Part shown: in pieces, positions 28,501-36,126 of the stretch | Position numbering within the stretch: the stretch's first letter is position 1 | How the letters are laid out: every line of letters starts with the position of its first letter | From: Defluviitaleaceae bacterium | GTDB lineage: Bacteria; Bacillota; Clostridia; Lachnospirales; WRAX01 | Direction of reading: 5' to 3' | NCBI GenBank assembly: GCA_009780415.1 | Contig: WRAC01000001.1 | Span: 62,001-126,000, forward strand | Length of the DNA: 64,000 nucleotides | Position numbers and translations under genes: made by a program | The notes under the pieces: generated by a model | The model's database searches: none | What the model was told of the DNA's origin: nothing | The model's input: only the letters and a program-made list of their open reading frames with translations

Positions 28501-29938
28501 CTATAGGATTCCCGGCGAACAGCGCAATCTCGGCAAACTCGGACGCGGTATACCCCATACTAGCGGCGAACGTCTCGATAAAAGAGCCGCAGCCCGCGCT
28601 GCAAGCCTCGTTCAGCAGCACATTCTCAATCGCCCCATCCTTCACGCGGATGCATTTCATATCCTGCCCGCCGATATCAAGTATAAAATCCACATCCGGC
28701 ACAAAATGGGCGGCGGCACGGTAATGCGCGACGGTCTCAATCTCACCCAAATCCACGCACAGCGCGGCTTTCACAAGATTCTCCCCATACCCCGTCACAC
28801 AGCTCTGCGAAATATATGCACAATCCGGCATAGTTTCATATATGCAATTCAACGAATCAATAATTACTTTCAAGGGATTTCCTTGGTTATTCTGATAACT
28901 GGAATGCAAAAGCTCGCCATCGGCTCCAATCAACGCCAGCTTCGTCGTCGTCGAGCCCGCGTCAATGCCAAGGAAACACGGCCCGCTGTATTCGGTTAAA
29001 TCGGCATGAACAACCGAATCAGTCTTGTGCGATTTCGTAAATTCGGTCAGCGCCGTCTCCGACCGAAAAAGCGGCTCAAGCCTCGCTATCTCAAAATTAA
29101 CCTTCTTATTATTATGTAAGTTATGTATTAATTCACTTAGCGTCAATCCCGGCAAAACCACGCTGTGCGCCGTGCTGTACGCCGCGCCCATCGCCGCGAA
29201 CAAATGCCCGTTTTCCGGCGACAAAGCGTTCCTCTCCTCCAAATTCAACACCTTAACAAACCGCTGCCTAAGCTCCGGCAGGAAATGCAGCGGCCCGCCC
29301 AAAAACATCACGTTTCCGCGGATCGGCTTGCCGCAGGCCAGCCCGCTGATGGTCTGCGCCACAACCGCGGCAAAAATCGACGCCGCCAAATCCTCGCGCG
29401 ACGCGCCCTCGTTAATCAGCGGCTGGACGTCGCTCTTCGCGAAAACCCCGCACCTCGCCGCGATGGGATAAATGTTCGAAGCGCCCTCCGCAAGGCGGTT
29501 CAGCCCGGCGGCATCCGTCTGCAAAAGCGCCGCCATCTGGTCGATAAACGCGCCCGTGCCGCCCGCGCAAATGCCGTTCATGCGCTGCTCCAGCCCGCCC
29601 GTAAAGTAAATAATCTTGGCATCCTCGCCGCCAATCTCAATGGCCACGTCGCACTCAGGCGCGCCAAACCGCACGGCCGTTGCAACCGCGACAACCTCCT
29701 GCACAAAGGGAACCCCTATCCACTCCGCAATGGAAAGCCCGCCCGAGCCCGTAATTACGGCATCAAGCGGCTCCGTCCCAATCTCCGCTTCGGCCGCCGC
29801 AAACAGCGCCCCAAGCGTCTCCGCAATATTAGTAAAATGCCGCGCGTACCGTGAAAAAACAAGGCTTCCGCCCTCGTCCACAACCGCGACCTTCACCGTA
29901 GTCGAGCCTATATCAATACCCAAACGTAATTTAGCCAT
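25559..29938 (-). CDS. Multidomain acyl-CoA dehydratase activase / 2-hydroxyacyl-CoA dehydratase activator (BadF/BadG-type domains plus HgdB-like region)
   Basis: MAKLRLGIDIGSTTVKVAVVDE; second LGIDAGSTTTKLALIG domain; CxxC and NDACYP motifs; Shine-Dalgarno TAGGAGG. Confidence 0.9.
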   Translation of the reverse strand: MAKLRLGIDIGSTTVKVAVVDEGGSLVFSRYARHFTNIAETLGALFAAAEAEIGTEPLDAVITGSGGLSIAEWIGVPFVQEVVAVATAVRFGAPECDVAIEIGGEDAKIIYFTGGLEQRMNGICAGGTGAFIDQMAALLQTDAAGLNRLAEGASNIYPIAARCGVFAKSDVQPLINEGASREDLAASIFAAVVAQTISGLACGKPIRGNVMFLGGPLHFLPELRQRFVKVLNLEERNALSPENGHLFAAMGAAYSTAHSVVLPGLTLSELIHNLHNNKKVNFEIARLEPLFRSETALTEFTKSHKTDSVVHADLTEYSGPCFLGIDAGSTTTKLALIGADGELLHSSYQNNQGNPLKVIIDSLNCIYETMPDCAYISQSCVTGYGENLVKAALCVDLGEIETVAHYRAAAHFVPDVDFILDIGGQDMKCIRVKDGAIENVLLNEACSAGCGSFIETFAASMGYTASEFAEIALFAGNPIDLGSRCTVFMNSRVKQAQKEGADVGDIAAGLAYSVVKNALQKVIKITDPQDLGSRAVVQGGTFLNDAVLRAFEQIAGKRAARPDIAGLMGAYGAALIARDKGQDLEDSVPKPLQGASPLDPFVLDDEYACGSVAVAAGERVASGILTREKLVALRISPSLSRCKGCGNNCLLTVNRFTEIGDNSVERRFISGNRCERVQAFSGNEDSVKLNSELPNLYAYKNKRVFDYEPLPEKLAKRGVVGIPRVLNMYENYPLWHTLFTELGYSVKLSPCTTRGVYEKGMESMPSESVCYPAKLAHGHIMELIGDGVKFIFYPSVVYEKDETDSGESCYNCPIVASYPENIRLNVEELRTEGIDFRNPFLTLNNKKALLNGLAAALPEVPKREISRALKKALTEQERFCEDVRSEGERALEYLRQSGQRGVVLAGRPYHADPEINHGIPEMITGFGVAVLSEDSVAHLPGDNRNIRLNVRDQWMYHSRLYSAARFVCGQPNIDLIQLNSFGCGLDAVTTDEVQDILNREGKIFTLLKIDEVNNLGSARIRVRSLFAALRARDGKYSVNSVKNVKPHLDGFPLFAREMKYRHTVLSPQMSPLHFELVQEAFQAEGYDLRVLPAMDKDAVDIGLRYVNNDACYPAVIVVGQVLKAVFSGEYDTEKLSVVMTQTGGGCRASNYVGFIRRALVKAGFPGIPVIALSAQGFEKHPGMKLGLGLLNKSMQALIYGDLLMRTVYATRPYEKVKGAVDGLCGRWVRVLKGAVRRGKFRELKRNTYGIIKDFDEIELNSVDKPKVGVVGEILVKYHPTANNDIVGLLEAEGAEAVVPDLTDFFLYGLYNSTYKWKYFGGSWWVKCLTNVMIRVIERYRGFAGKALTASRRFVPPQKITELAKLAKPIVSMGNQSGEGWFLTAEMIELIKSGVKNIVCAQPFACLPNHVTGKGIIKELRRLWPGTNVVAVDYDPGASEVNQLNRIKLMLSVATESMGN
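28131..28196 (+). repeat. Dispersed GGGTCAAGGGGCGAA...AAGGTCTT repeat, copy 1 (inside activase ORF)
   Basis: Matches copies at 30844, 43612 (inverted) and 45906. Confidence 0.8.
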
Positions 29939-29949
29939 TCTACCTCCTA

Positions 29950-30113
29950 AGAGCCTGTCTAGTATCTCCATTCCGGCGTCTTTTCGGTAAATTTTCCGTT
30001 ATGCGTCGTCACGAAAAACCTTCCGTGCCTTCGGGCACGCGCAGTTTTCCGTTCCTAGCCTAACGAAAAATTTACGCGAAAATCCACCGAAAGCGAGATA
30101 CTAGACAGGCTCT
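29950..30113. repeat. 164-bp structured inverted-repeat element, copy 1
   Basis: 19-bp perfect terminal arms AGAGCCTGTCTAGTATCTC / GAGATACTAGACAGGCTCT; core matches 58340-58501. Confidence 0.85.
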
Positions 30114-30254
30114 GAAAACTAAAATCAATCCCATTAAAAATTATAATATCGCCCAATAATATTTTCAACGCACAAAATTTATCACAAATGTAATTTTTTA
30201 TCCAATCGGTGACGATATTAATAATACGCTGTATAATACGGGAGGGGTATCCTT

Positions 30255-30830
30255 ATGTCTGAACCGGCACTTAAATACGATGATTACCAATATGAAAAGC
30301 TTAACGGAAAAATTACCGCAATGGCGCCAAGCCCAAATGTGAACCATACAAAATCCGCCATCAATATATTTAAAATTTTTGACCGTTACCTTGAAGGTAA
30401 GCCTTGTGAGGTTTTTTCCGAGGGCTATGACGTTCATTTATCAGAAAGCGATTACGTAATTCCGGACATGATGGTCGTATGCAACAAAGATATCATTAAA
30501 TACGACGGTATATACGGCGCGCCCGATTTGGTCGTTGAAGTCCTCTCACCGGGCACATCCAGAAAAGACCGCGGCTACAAAAAGAACCTCTACGAAAAGC
30601 ACGGCGTAACCGAATTTTGGCTGGTTTCAACCGAAATGCGCTCCATCGAGGTATATTTGCTGACAAACGGACGCTATGAATTAGACGATGTTTACACAGT
30701 TTTCCCGGAATCCTTAATCAAACGGATGCGCGAGGAAGGCAAAACCGAATTCGTAACCGAATTCAACCCCGCGATTTTCCCAGAGCTGATTATCAAGCTT
30801 GACGAAGTATTCAAAGATCTGATCAACTAA
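30255..30830 (+). CDS. Uma2 family (DUF820) putative endonuclease
   Basis: PDMMVVCNKDIIKYDGIYGAPDLVVEVLSPGTSRKDRGYKKNLYEKHGVTEFWLV. Confidence 0.9.
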   Translation: MSEPALKYDDYQYEKLNGKITAMAPSPNVNHTKSAINIFKIFDRYLEGKPCEVFSEGYDVHLSESDYVIPDMMVVCNKDIIKYDGIYGAPDLVVEVLSPGTSRKDRGYKKNLYEKHGVTEFWLVSTEMRSIEVYLLTNGRYELDDVYTVFPESLIKRMREEGKTEFVTEFNPAIFPELIIKLDEVFKDLIN

Positions 30831-30843
30831 CCTGCCCAAATAT

Positions 30844-30908
30844 GGAAGGGTCAAGGGGGCATACCCTTTGCAAGGGTTTGGGGACAGAGTCCCCAAGGTC
30901 TTATCTTT
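30844..30908 (+). repeat. Dispersed GGGTCAAGGGG...AAGGTCTT repeat, copy 2
   Basis: GAAGGGTCAAGGGGGCATACCCTTTGCAAGGGTTTGGGGACAGAGTCCCCAAGGTC. Confidence 0.8.
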
Positions 30909-30927
30909 ATATATTTTATATATAATA

Positions 30928-31056
30928 CCATGTTGCAATCTAAGTGATAGTAAGTTTTTACTGACGGCGCAAAAACCGCGCCATGGGCAAGTCGTACCGC
31001 GCTTCGCTACAGCGTACGACATTGCTCACTAACTATCACTATGATTGCAAGATGGT
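30928..31056. repeat. Inverted-repeat element ACCATGTTGCAATCTAAGTGATAGT...ACTATCACTATGATTGCAAGATGGT
   Basis: Near-perfect ~25-bp arms; related hairpin at 63038-63085. Confidence 0.7.
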
Positions 31057-31072
31057 AAGAGGAGGCATTGCA

Positions 31073-32260
31073 ATGAAGATAGCCAGCAGTAACGTACAAA
31101 TGTCGGCTGTCAGCTCGCGTGAGCAATCGGTCAGCTTCAGGCACGAAACCACGCAGATTTTCACAACGCAGGGCGCGCTGCGCGAAGCCGGGCTCATTGG
31201 CTCCGGCGTATCGCTGACCTTGTCCGACGAAGCCCGCGCCGCGCTGGAGAAAGCGGCGGAGGAACCCGAGCAGAACAACAGCCTCACGGACGAAATGAAC
31301 CGCGCGCAGAATGACCGCATACGCAGCTTTATCAACAACTCGAACAACATTTCTGTCAGGCATTTATCCAGCCGGTTTATGCTGTCGCATAACGAGTTTA
31401 AGATGGATCTGCTGCGAAGCATGATGGAAGCCCTGACAGGCCGGAAATTCCGCGTTAACCCGCTGCCCGAGATGGGCGGTCAGCAAGGCCAGAACCAAGT
31501 CTCCGCCACGCAGGAGCATATACAGGCGCAGTGGAGCCGGATCAGCCAGCTCCAGATGAGCCAGCAGGATTTGCAGGCCCTGCAAGACCGCCAGCCCGCC
31601 GTTCTAACCTTCACAAACGTTACTTTGGAGCGGTTTGAGCGCGAAAACGTGTGCTTCACGGCTCAGGCGCACATCACAACCGAATGCGGGATGGAAATCG
31701 ACATCGACATCGCCCTCAACATGACCAGGGAGATTTACGAAAGGTTTGATTTCTCGTCATTCACCACCATGCAGTTCGTTGACCCGCTGGTAATCAACTT
31801 CGACACCGATATGGCGCGTTTATGCGACACGAAGTTTGAGTTCGACCTGGACGCAAGCGGCACGCCCAACCAGATTTCCAGGCTGCTGCAAGGCTCCGGC
31901 TATCTGGCGAAATGCAACGGCTCGGGCGAGGTTCAGGACGGCAGCCAGCTCTTCGGCGCGCTCTGCGGCAACGGCTTCGCGCACCTGACCAAATACGATA
32001 CCGACGGCAACGGCTGGATCGACGCCAACGACGAGGTCTGGGACAGCCTGCGCATCTGGGTACATAACCCGGACGGCACGAACAGCCTCTTAGCTCTGGG
32101 CGAGGTCGGCATCGGCGCAATCTTCCTGGGCTCCGTGGAAACGGACTTCACACTGGCAGGCGACAGCGGCGACGTAAACGGCATGCTGCGCCGCACCGGC
32201 TTCTTCCTCTTCACGGACGGCAGCGCCGGCACCGTGCAGCATTTGGATTTGAGGGTATAA
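31073..32260 (+). CDS. Hypothetical protein with EF-hand-like motif
   Basis: KYDTDGNGWIDANDEVWDSLRIW; Shine-Dalgarno AGAGGAGG. Confidence 0.6.
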   Translation: MKIASSNVQMSAVSSREQSVSFRHETTQIFTTQGALREAGLIGSGVSLTLSDEARAALEKAAEEPEQNNSLTDEMNRAQNDRIRSFINNSNNISVRHLSSRFMLSHNEFKMDLLRSMMEALTGRKFRVNPLPEMGGQQGQNQVSATQEHIQAQWSRISQLQMSQQDLQALQDRQPAVLTFTNVTLERFERENVCFTAQAHITTECGMEIDIDIALNMTREIYERFDFSSFTTMQFVDPLVINFDTDMARLCDTKFEFDLDASGTPNQISRLLQGSGYLAKCNGSGEVQDGSQLFGALCGNGFAHLTKYDTDGNGWIDANDEVWDSLRIWVHNPDGTNSLLALGEVGIGAIFLGSVETDFTLAGDSGDVNGMLRRTGFFLFTDGSAGTVQHLDLRV

Positions 32261-32266
32261 AAAAAT

Positions 32267-32298
32267 CAGGGGCAGACCTTATGCTTCATCTGCCCCTG
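32267..32298 (+). terminator. Hairpin terminator candidate
   Basis: CAGGGGCAGA...TCTGCCCCTG. Confidence 0.6.
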
Positions 32299-32511
32299 TT
32301 GCACCCGCTGTGTTCACTTTCACTGCCCGTTCATTTGGAAATCTGTCTGATTATTAATAATCCTACTCTATTATACACTATACGTTTGGATTTGTCAATA
32401 TAAATTAAATACAATTTGTAATCCCTCTTTCCCGGCTTTTCCGCATAATTTGACATTCCGTCCCGTTTAAGGTATAATTAAGTCCGTATAGTATGGATAA
32501 GGATTGATTTC

Positions 32512-33813
32512 ATGCGAAATTTCCACAATCTACGAAAGCGCGAGTTTATGCCGTTTTCGCTGATGATATGTGTGAACCTTGCGTTGCTTGCTTTGGGCTT
32601 TATTGCGGACGGGCCGGCTGAAACCTGGGCCGGCTTCACGCGGATTATCCAATCCCGGTCTATCCTCGTCACCGACTATATATATATAGGCGGCATCGGC
32701 GCGACGCTGATGAACGTGTCCATCGTGGGCCTGGCCTGCACCGTCATGCTTATCCGGCTGGGACTGAAACCCGGCGGCGCGAACGTCATGGCGGTTTGGA
32801 TGTCCATGGGCTTTGCGTTCTTCGGCAAAAACGTGTTCAACATGATACCGCTGACCATCGGCGTCTGGCTTTATTCCAGGTACGTCAAACACCCGTTCTC
32901 CCAGCATTATCTGGGCGCGATGCTCGTCTCAACCCTCTCGCCCACCATCTCCGAGATCGCGTTCATGGGCGTTTACAGCCGCTTTATCGAGATTCCGGCG
33001 GGTATCGCAATGGGCTTCTTCATCGGCTTCATCTTCCCCGTCATATCCGCCGAATCCGTTAAGACGCACAACGGCTTCAACCTCTACAACATGGGCTTCG
33101 CGGGCGGCGTGGTCGCCACCGTCCTAGCCACGGGCTACCGCAACCTGGGCATACCCGTGCGCCCCGCCTCGTACTGGTCAAGCGGAAACAACGTATTTAT
33201 GGCAGCTTTACTGTACTCCATCTCAGCTTTAGTCCTTCTCATCGGATTATTTTTTGATTCAACCACAAAAAGCGCAAAAAAACACAAAAAAGAGCCGATC
33301 CTGAAAAACCTGCGCGGTTTCAGGCGTATTCACGGCCACAGCGGCAGGCTCCTCACCGACTACTACCAAATGTACGAAAACAGCATATACATAAACATGG
33401 CCTGCCTCTGCGCTTTCGGCACAACCATCGTCCTGATTCTGGGCGCGCAGCTCTCCGGCCCGGCCGTCGCGGGCATCCTGACCATGATGGCCTTCGGCTC
33501 CCTCGGCAAGCACATGCGCAACGTCACGCCCATCATCATCGGCGCGATCCTCTCCGACTTCGCCAACAACCTCGACCCCGCCGCCCCCGTAAACATCGTC
33601 GCCATCCTCTTCTCAACGGGCCTCGCGCCCCTCGCCGGCGCATACGGCCCAATCTGGGGCATCATCGCCGGGTTCCTGCACGTAAACGTCGCCACCTACA
33701 TCGGGAGCCTAAACAGCGGCCTGAACCTCTACAACAACGGCTTCGCGGCGACCTTCGTAGTCATGTTCCTGCTGCCCGTCATAACGATATTTAAAAAGGG
33801 AGAAAAGTATTAA
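32512..33813 (+). CDS. DUF1576-like membrane protein
   Basis: Multi-TM; promoter TTGACA-17-TATAAT immediately upstream. Confidence 0.65.
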   Translation: MRNFHNLRKREFMPFSLMICVNLALLALGFIADGPAETWAGFTRIIQSRSILVTDYIYIGGIGATLMNVSIVGLACTVMLIRLGLKPGGANVMAVWMSMGFAFFGKNVFNMIPLTIGVWLYSRYVKHPFSQHYLGAMLVSTLSPTISEIAFMGVYSRFIEIPAGIAMGFFIGFIFPVISAESVKTHNGFNLYNMGFAGGVVATVLATGYRNLGIPVRPASYWSSGNNVFMAALLYSISALVLLIGLFFDSTTKSAKKHKKEPILKNLRGFRRIHGHSGRLLTDYYQMYENSIYINMACLCAFGTTIVLILGAQLSGPAVAGILTMMAFGSLGKHMRNVTPIIIGAILSDFANNLDPAAPVNIVAILFSTGLAPLAGAYGPIWGIIAGFLHVNVATYIGSLNSGLNLYNNGFAATFVVMFLLPVITIFKKGEKY

Positions 33814-33839
33814 AAAGGGAGGATTGCTCCTCCCCGGGT

Positions 33840-35336
33840 CTAATTAACTCTCGCCCTAAAATATCTCCCATACTTCGTAAAAACATAAACCGTATGCGAA
33901 GCCTCGTCCATCGACAGCCAAATCCCCTCATCCGCGGGCGGCACGGCATACGAATACACCCTCCCCGCCCCTTCATCCCAAATGACCACCGAAATCCCGC
34001 GTTCGCGCTTCTCGGGCGTTGGCCGCACATTATGACGCGTACCCAGCGTATATTCATAAAACGTCGTATTATCCTGCGTTTTCGAGCGTCCCGTCGGCGT
34101 AAGCGTGTTCTGCTCAACGTACGGGGCGTACAAGCCCGCCCCCTCCACGCGTCCGTGGGTCTTGTACGCGATCCTGCCGCCCAGGCTCCATGCCGCCATA
34201 AACTCGGATTCCTCGTACCACAACCGCACCTCCCCGTCAACCGCCGCCGCCGGGTCGTTTACGATAACGTAATACCGCCCGTCGTCGCCGCGCTCATAGC
34301 CCACTACAACCAGCAAATGCCCGAAAGTCCGGCGTATCGGCGCGTTCGTGACGATGGGCAAATCCCCCGGCACATCGGCGTTTTGCTTGTACCTGACGCT
34401 TGTGATCACGGGGTTGCCGTTCATCAGCTCCCATTTTATATCCTCTATGCCCGCGCAATACTCTATGTACGACGCAAACCCGTACGACGCGATAAAAGCC
34501 GCGTTAAACACCCAGTTGCCGTAACCGTCGTAAGCCGTGTCCAGCACGCCCATCGCCGCCATTTCGGGCAGGACGCTCACGCCCCTCCAATCCAGCACCA
34601 TTGCGGCGGAGACAGGGCTGCACACCCGCGTGTGGAATTGCGGGTCGCGCGTGGTCTGCGCGATGGGCCTTACGTTCAGCGTCCCGGTGTAATCCGCGAT
34701 GGCCGCCAGGGCTTCCGCGTCAAAGGGGGAATGCGCCGCAAGCGCCGCCCCCTCAAGCGTATTGCGGAACGTAGCCGCCACCAGCCGCACCGACGGCGCA
34801 GCCCTGCCGTCCTCCGTATAAAAAACGAGCCTGTACCTGTACGCGTCCGCTTCCTTGCCGCCAATAACCGTGATAATGTCCACGTCAACAAAAGCGGCGC
34901 CCCTTTCATCTTCGGGGGTCGGCGGCGCGGAGGTACTGTCCCCCGCAGTCGTCCATTTGGCAATCTTCAGCCAGTCCGTCCAGACGCCTTCAACGCGCAC
35001 CGTAGCTTCGGCGGTAATCCAGGTTTTTGCCGGGGTATCGGCGTTCCAGGACAGCACCATGCGCGTGAATCCCGGGGTTTCAAACTCCGCCGATTCGAAT
35101 GCGCCGCTGACTGGGAACATACCCAAAGCGCCCGGTTTCAGGCGGATCTGCCCGTCCTCAAACTCTGTCTGTAAAAAAGTGCCGTTCTCAAAGTCCGCGT
35201 ACGTACTATGCAAAATAATCCCTCCCTGAGCCATTACGGGCATGCAAACAAAAACTAATAATATTACAACAAACGAAACCGCTATTTTACCGGACATTCT
35301 ACCGTCCGACGGCAAAAGCCGCAATCGACCCGGCAA
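33840..35336 (-). CDS. C39-like peptidase family protein
   Basis: CSPVSAAMVLDWRG and FGHLLVVVGYERGDDGRYYVIVNDPAA. Confidence 0.75.
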   Translation of the reverse strand: MPGRLRLLPSDGRMSGKIAVSFVVILLVFVCMPVMAQGGIILHSTYADFENGTFLQTEFEDGQIRLKPGALGMFPVSGAFESAEFETPGFTRMVLSWNADTPAKTWITAEATVRVEGVWTDWLKIAKWTTAGDSTSAPPTPEDERGAAFVDVDIITVIGGKEADAYRYRLVFYTEDGRAAPSVRLVAATFRNTLEGAALAAHSPFDAEALAAIADYTGTLNVRPIAQTTRDPQFHTRVCSPVSAAMVLDWRGVSVLPEMAAMGVLDTAYDGYGNWVFNAAFIASYGFASYIEYCAGIEDIKWELMNGNPVITSVRYKQNADVPGDLPIVTNAPIRRTFGHLLVVVGYERGDDGRYYVIVNDPAAAVDGEVRLWYEESEFMAAWSLGGRIAYKTHGRVEGAGLYAPYVEQNTLTPTGRSKTQDNTTFYEYTLGTRHNVRPTPEKRERGISVVIWDEGAGRVYSYAVPPADEGIWLSMDEASHTVYVFTKYGRYFRARVN

Positions 35337-35405
35337 GCATCGCCAAAGCCAGCAGCACCGCGATAGTCATAGCAATTATACGCTTACGGCGTTCTTTCCT
35401 ATGCA

Positions 35406-35573
35406 TTATTTATCTCCTTCGTAAGGGCGGCTCTCGCGGCTGCCCGAGTTGGATAAATCCCCGGCTAAACTGGCTATGGCTTTCTTAGTATCTTCCAATT
35501 CCTCAATGGTCTTACATTTTCCAATCATTTCCAAAACCATAACCATTATCGCTTTAAATTGAAAATCCGTCAT
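35406..35573 (-). CDS. Small hypothetical protein
   Basis: MTDFQFKAIMVMVLEMIGKCKTIEELEDTKKAIASLAGD. Confidence 0.55.
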   Translation of the reverse strand: MTDFQFKAIMVMVLEMIGKCKTIEELEDTKKAIASLAGDLSNSGSRESRPYEGDK

Positions 35574-36085
35574 TTGCCTTCCCCTCCGGCCTCTCTTACC
35601 GATAAAACAAACAAATAATCCGAAAGCCTGTTGATATACGCCAGCGCGTCCACCGACAGCGGATACTCCCAGCCGATTGTGCAAAGCGCCCTTTCAGCCC
35701 GCCTTACCACCGTCCGCGCGATATGGGCGCAAGCAGAGACCTCGTTTACCCCCGGCAAATCGAAGCAAGTCTCCCCGCTCCAGCTCCCGGCAATCGCGTC
35801 GATCCTTTTCTCAATCTCCAGCTCCAGCCCCGCGGGAAAGGGATATTTATCCATTTCCTTGCCGCCCAGAGCGGCGCAGTGGGACATCAGCACGATCAGA
35901 TCCTTCTGTATTTGCTCAATAAAAGCCTTTTCATCCCCGGAAACCTTGCATTTCAACATACCAAGCCACGCGCTGACCTCGTCCAGCTCGCCCAGCGCCC
36001 TGAACCTGTCCGCGTCCTTATGCAGGCGCATGCCGCCCAGCAGCTCAGATTGCCCGTAATCGCCGAGTTTTGTGTAAATCTTCAT
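35570..36085 (-). CDS. PduO-type ATP:cob(I)alamin adenosyltransferase
   Basis: MKIYTKLGDYGQSELLGGMRLHKDADRFRALGELDEVSAWLG. Confidence 0.9.
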   Translation of the reverse strand: MKIYTKLGDYGQSELLGGMRLHKDADRFRALGELDEVSAWLGMLKCKVSGDEKAFIEQIQKDLIVLMSHCAALGGKEMDKYPFPAGLELEIEKRIDAIAGSWSGETCFDLPGVNEVSACAHIARTVVRRAERALCTIGWEYPLSVDALAYINRLSDYLFVLSVREAGGEGK

Positions 36086-36126
36086 GTTATCACCCTTTTA
36101 TATATTAACATACATTTTAAGCACTA

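Noticed and set aside
28160-29854. 279-aa and 229-aa plus-strand ORFs antisense to the activase
   Set aside because: Arg/Pro/His-rich antisense translations of a well-supported gene.
11990-31690. Motif enrichment explained by codon or amino acid bias
   Set aside because: Motif appears in all frames, on both strands, in intergenic DNA and as palindromes, so simple codon bias does not explain it, although a formal test was not run.
11990-31690. Motif as a standard restriction-modification target (GAATTC core)
   Set aside because: Many sites lack GAATTC (AACCGAAA, AACCGAAC, lone half-sites), and no methyltransferase gene is present in the phage block.
33894-35174. 426-aa plus-strand ORF antisense to the C39-like peptidase
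   Set aside because: Antisense artefact, Arg-rich, no RBS or family signal.
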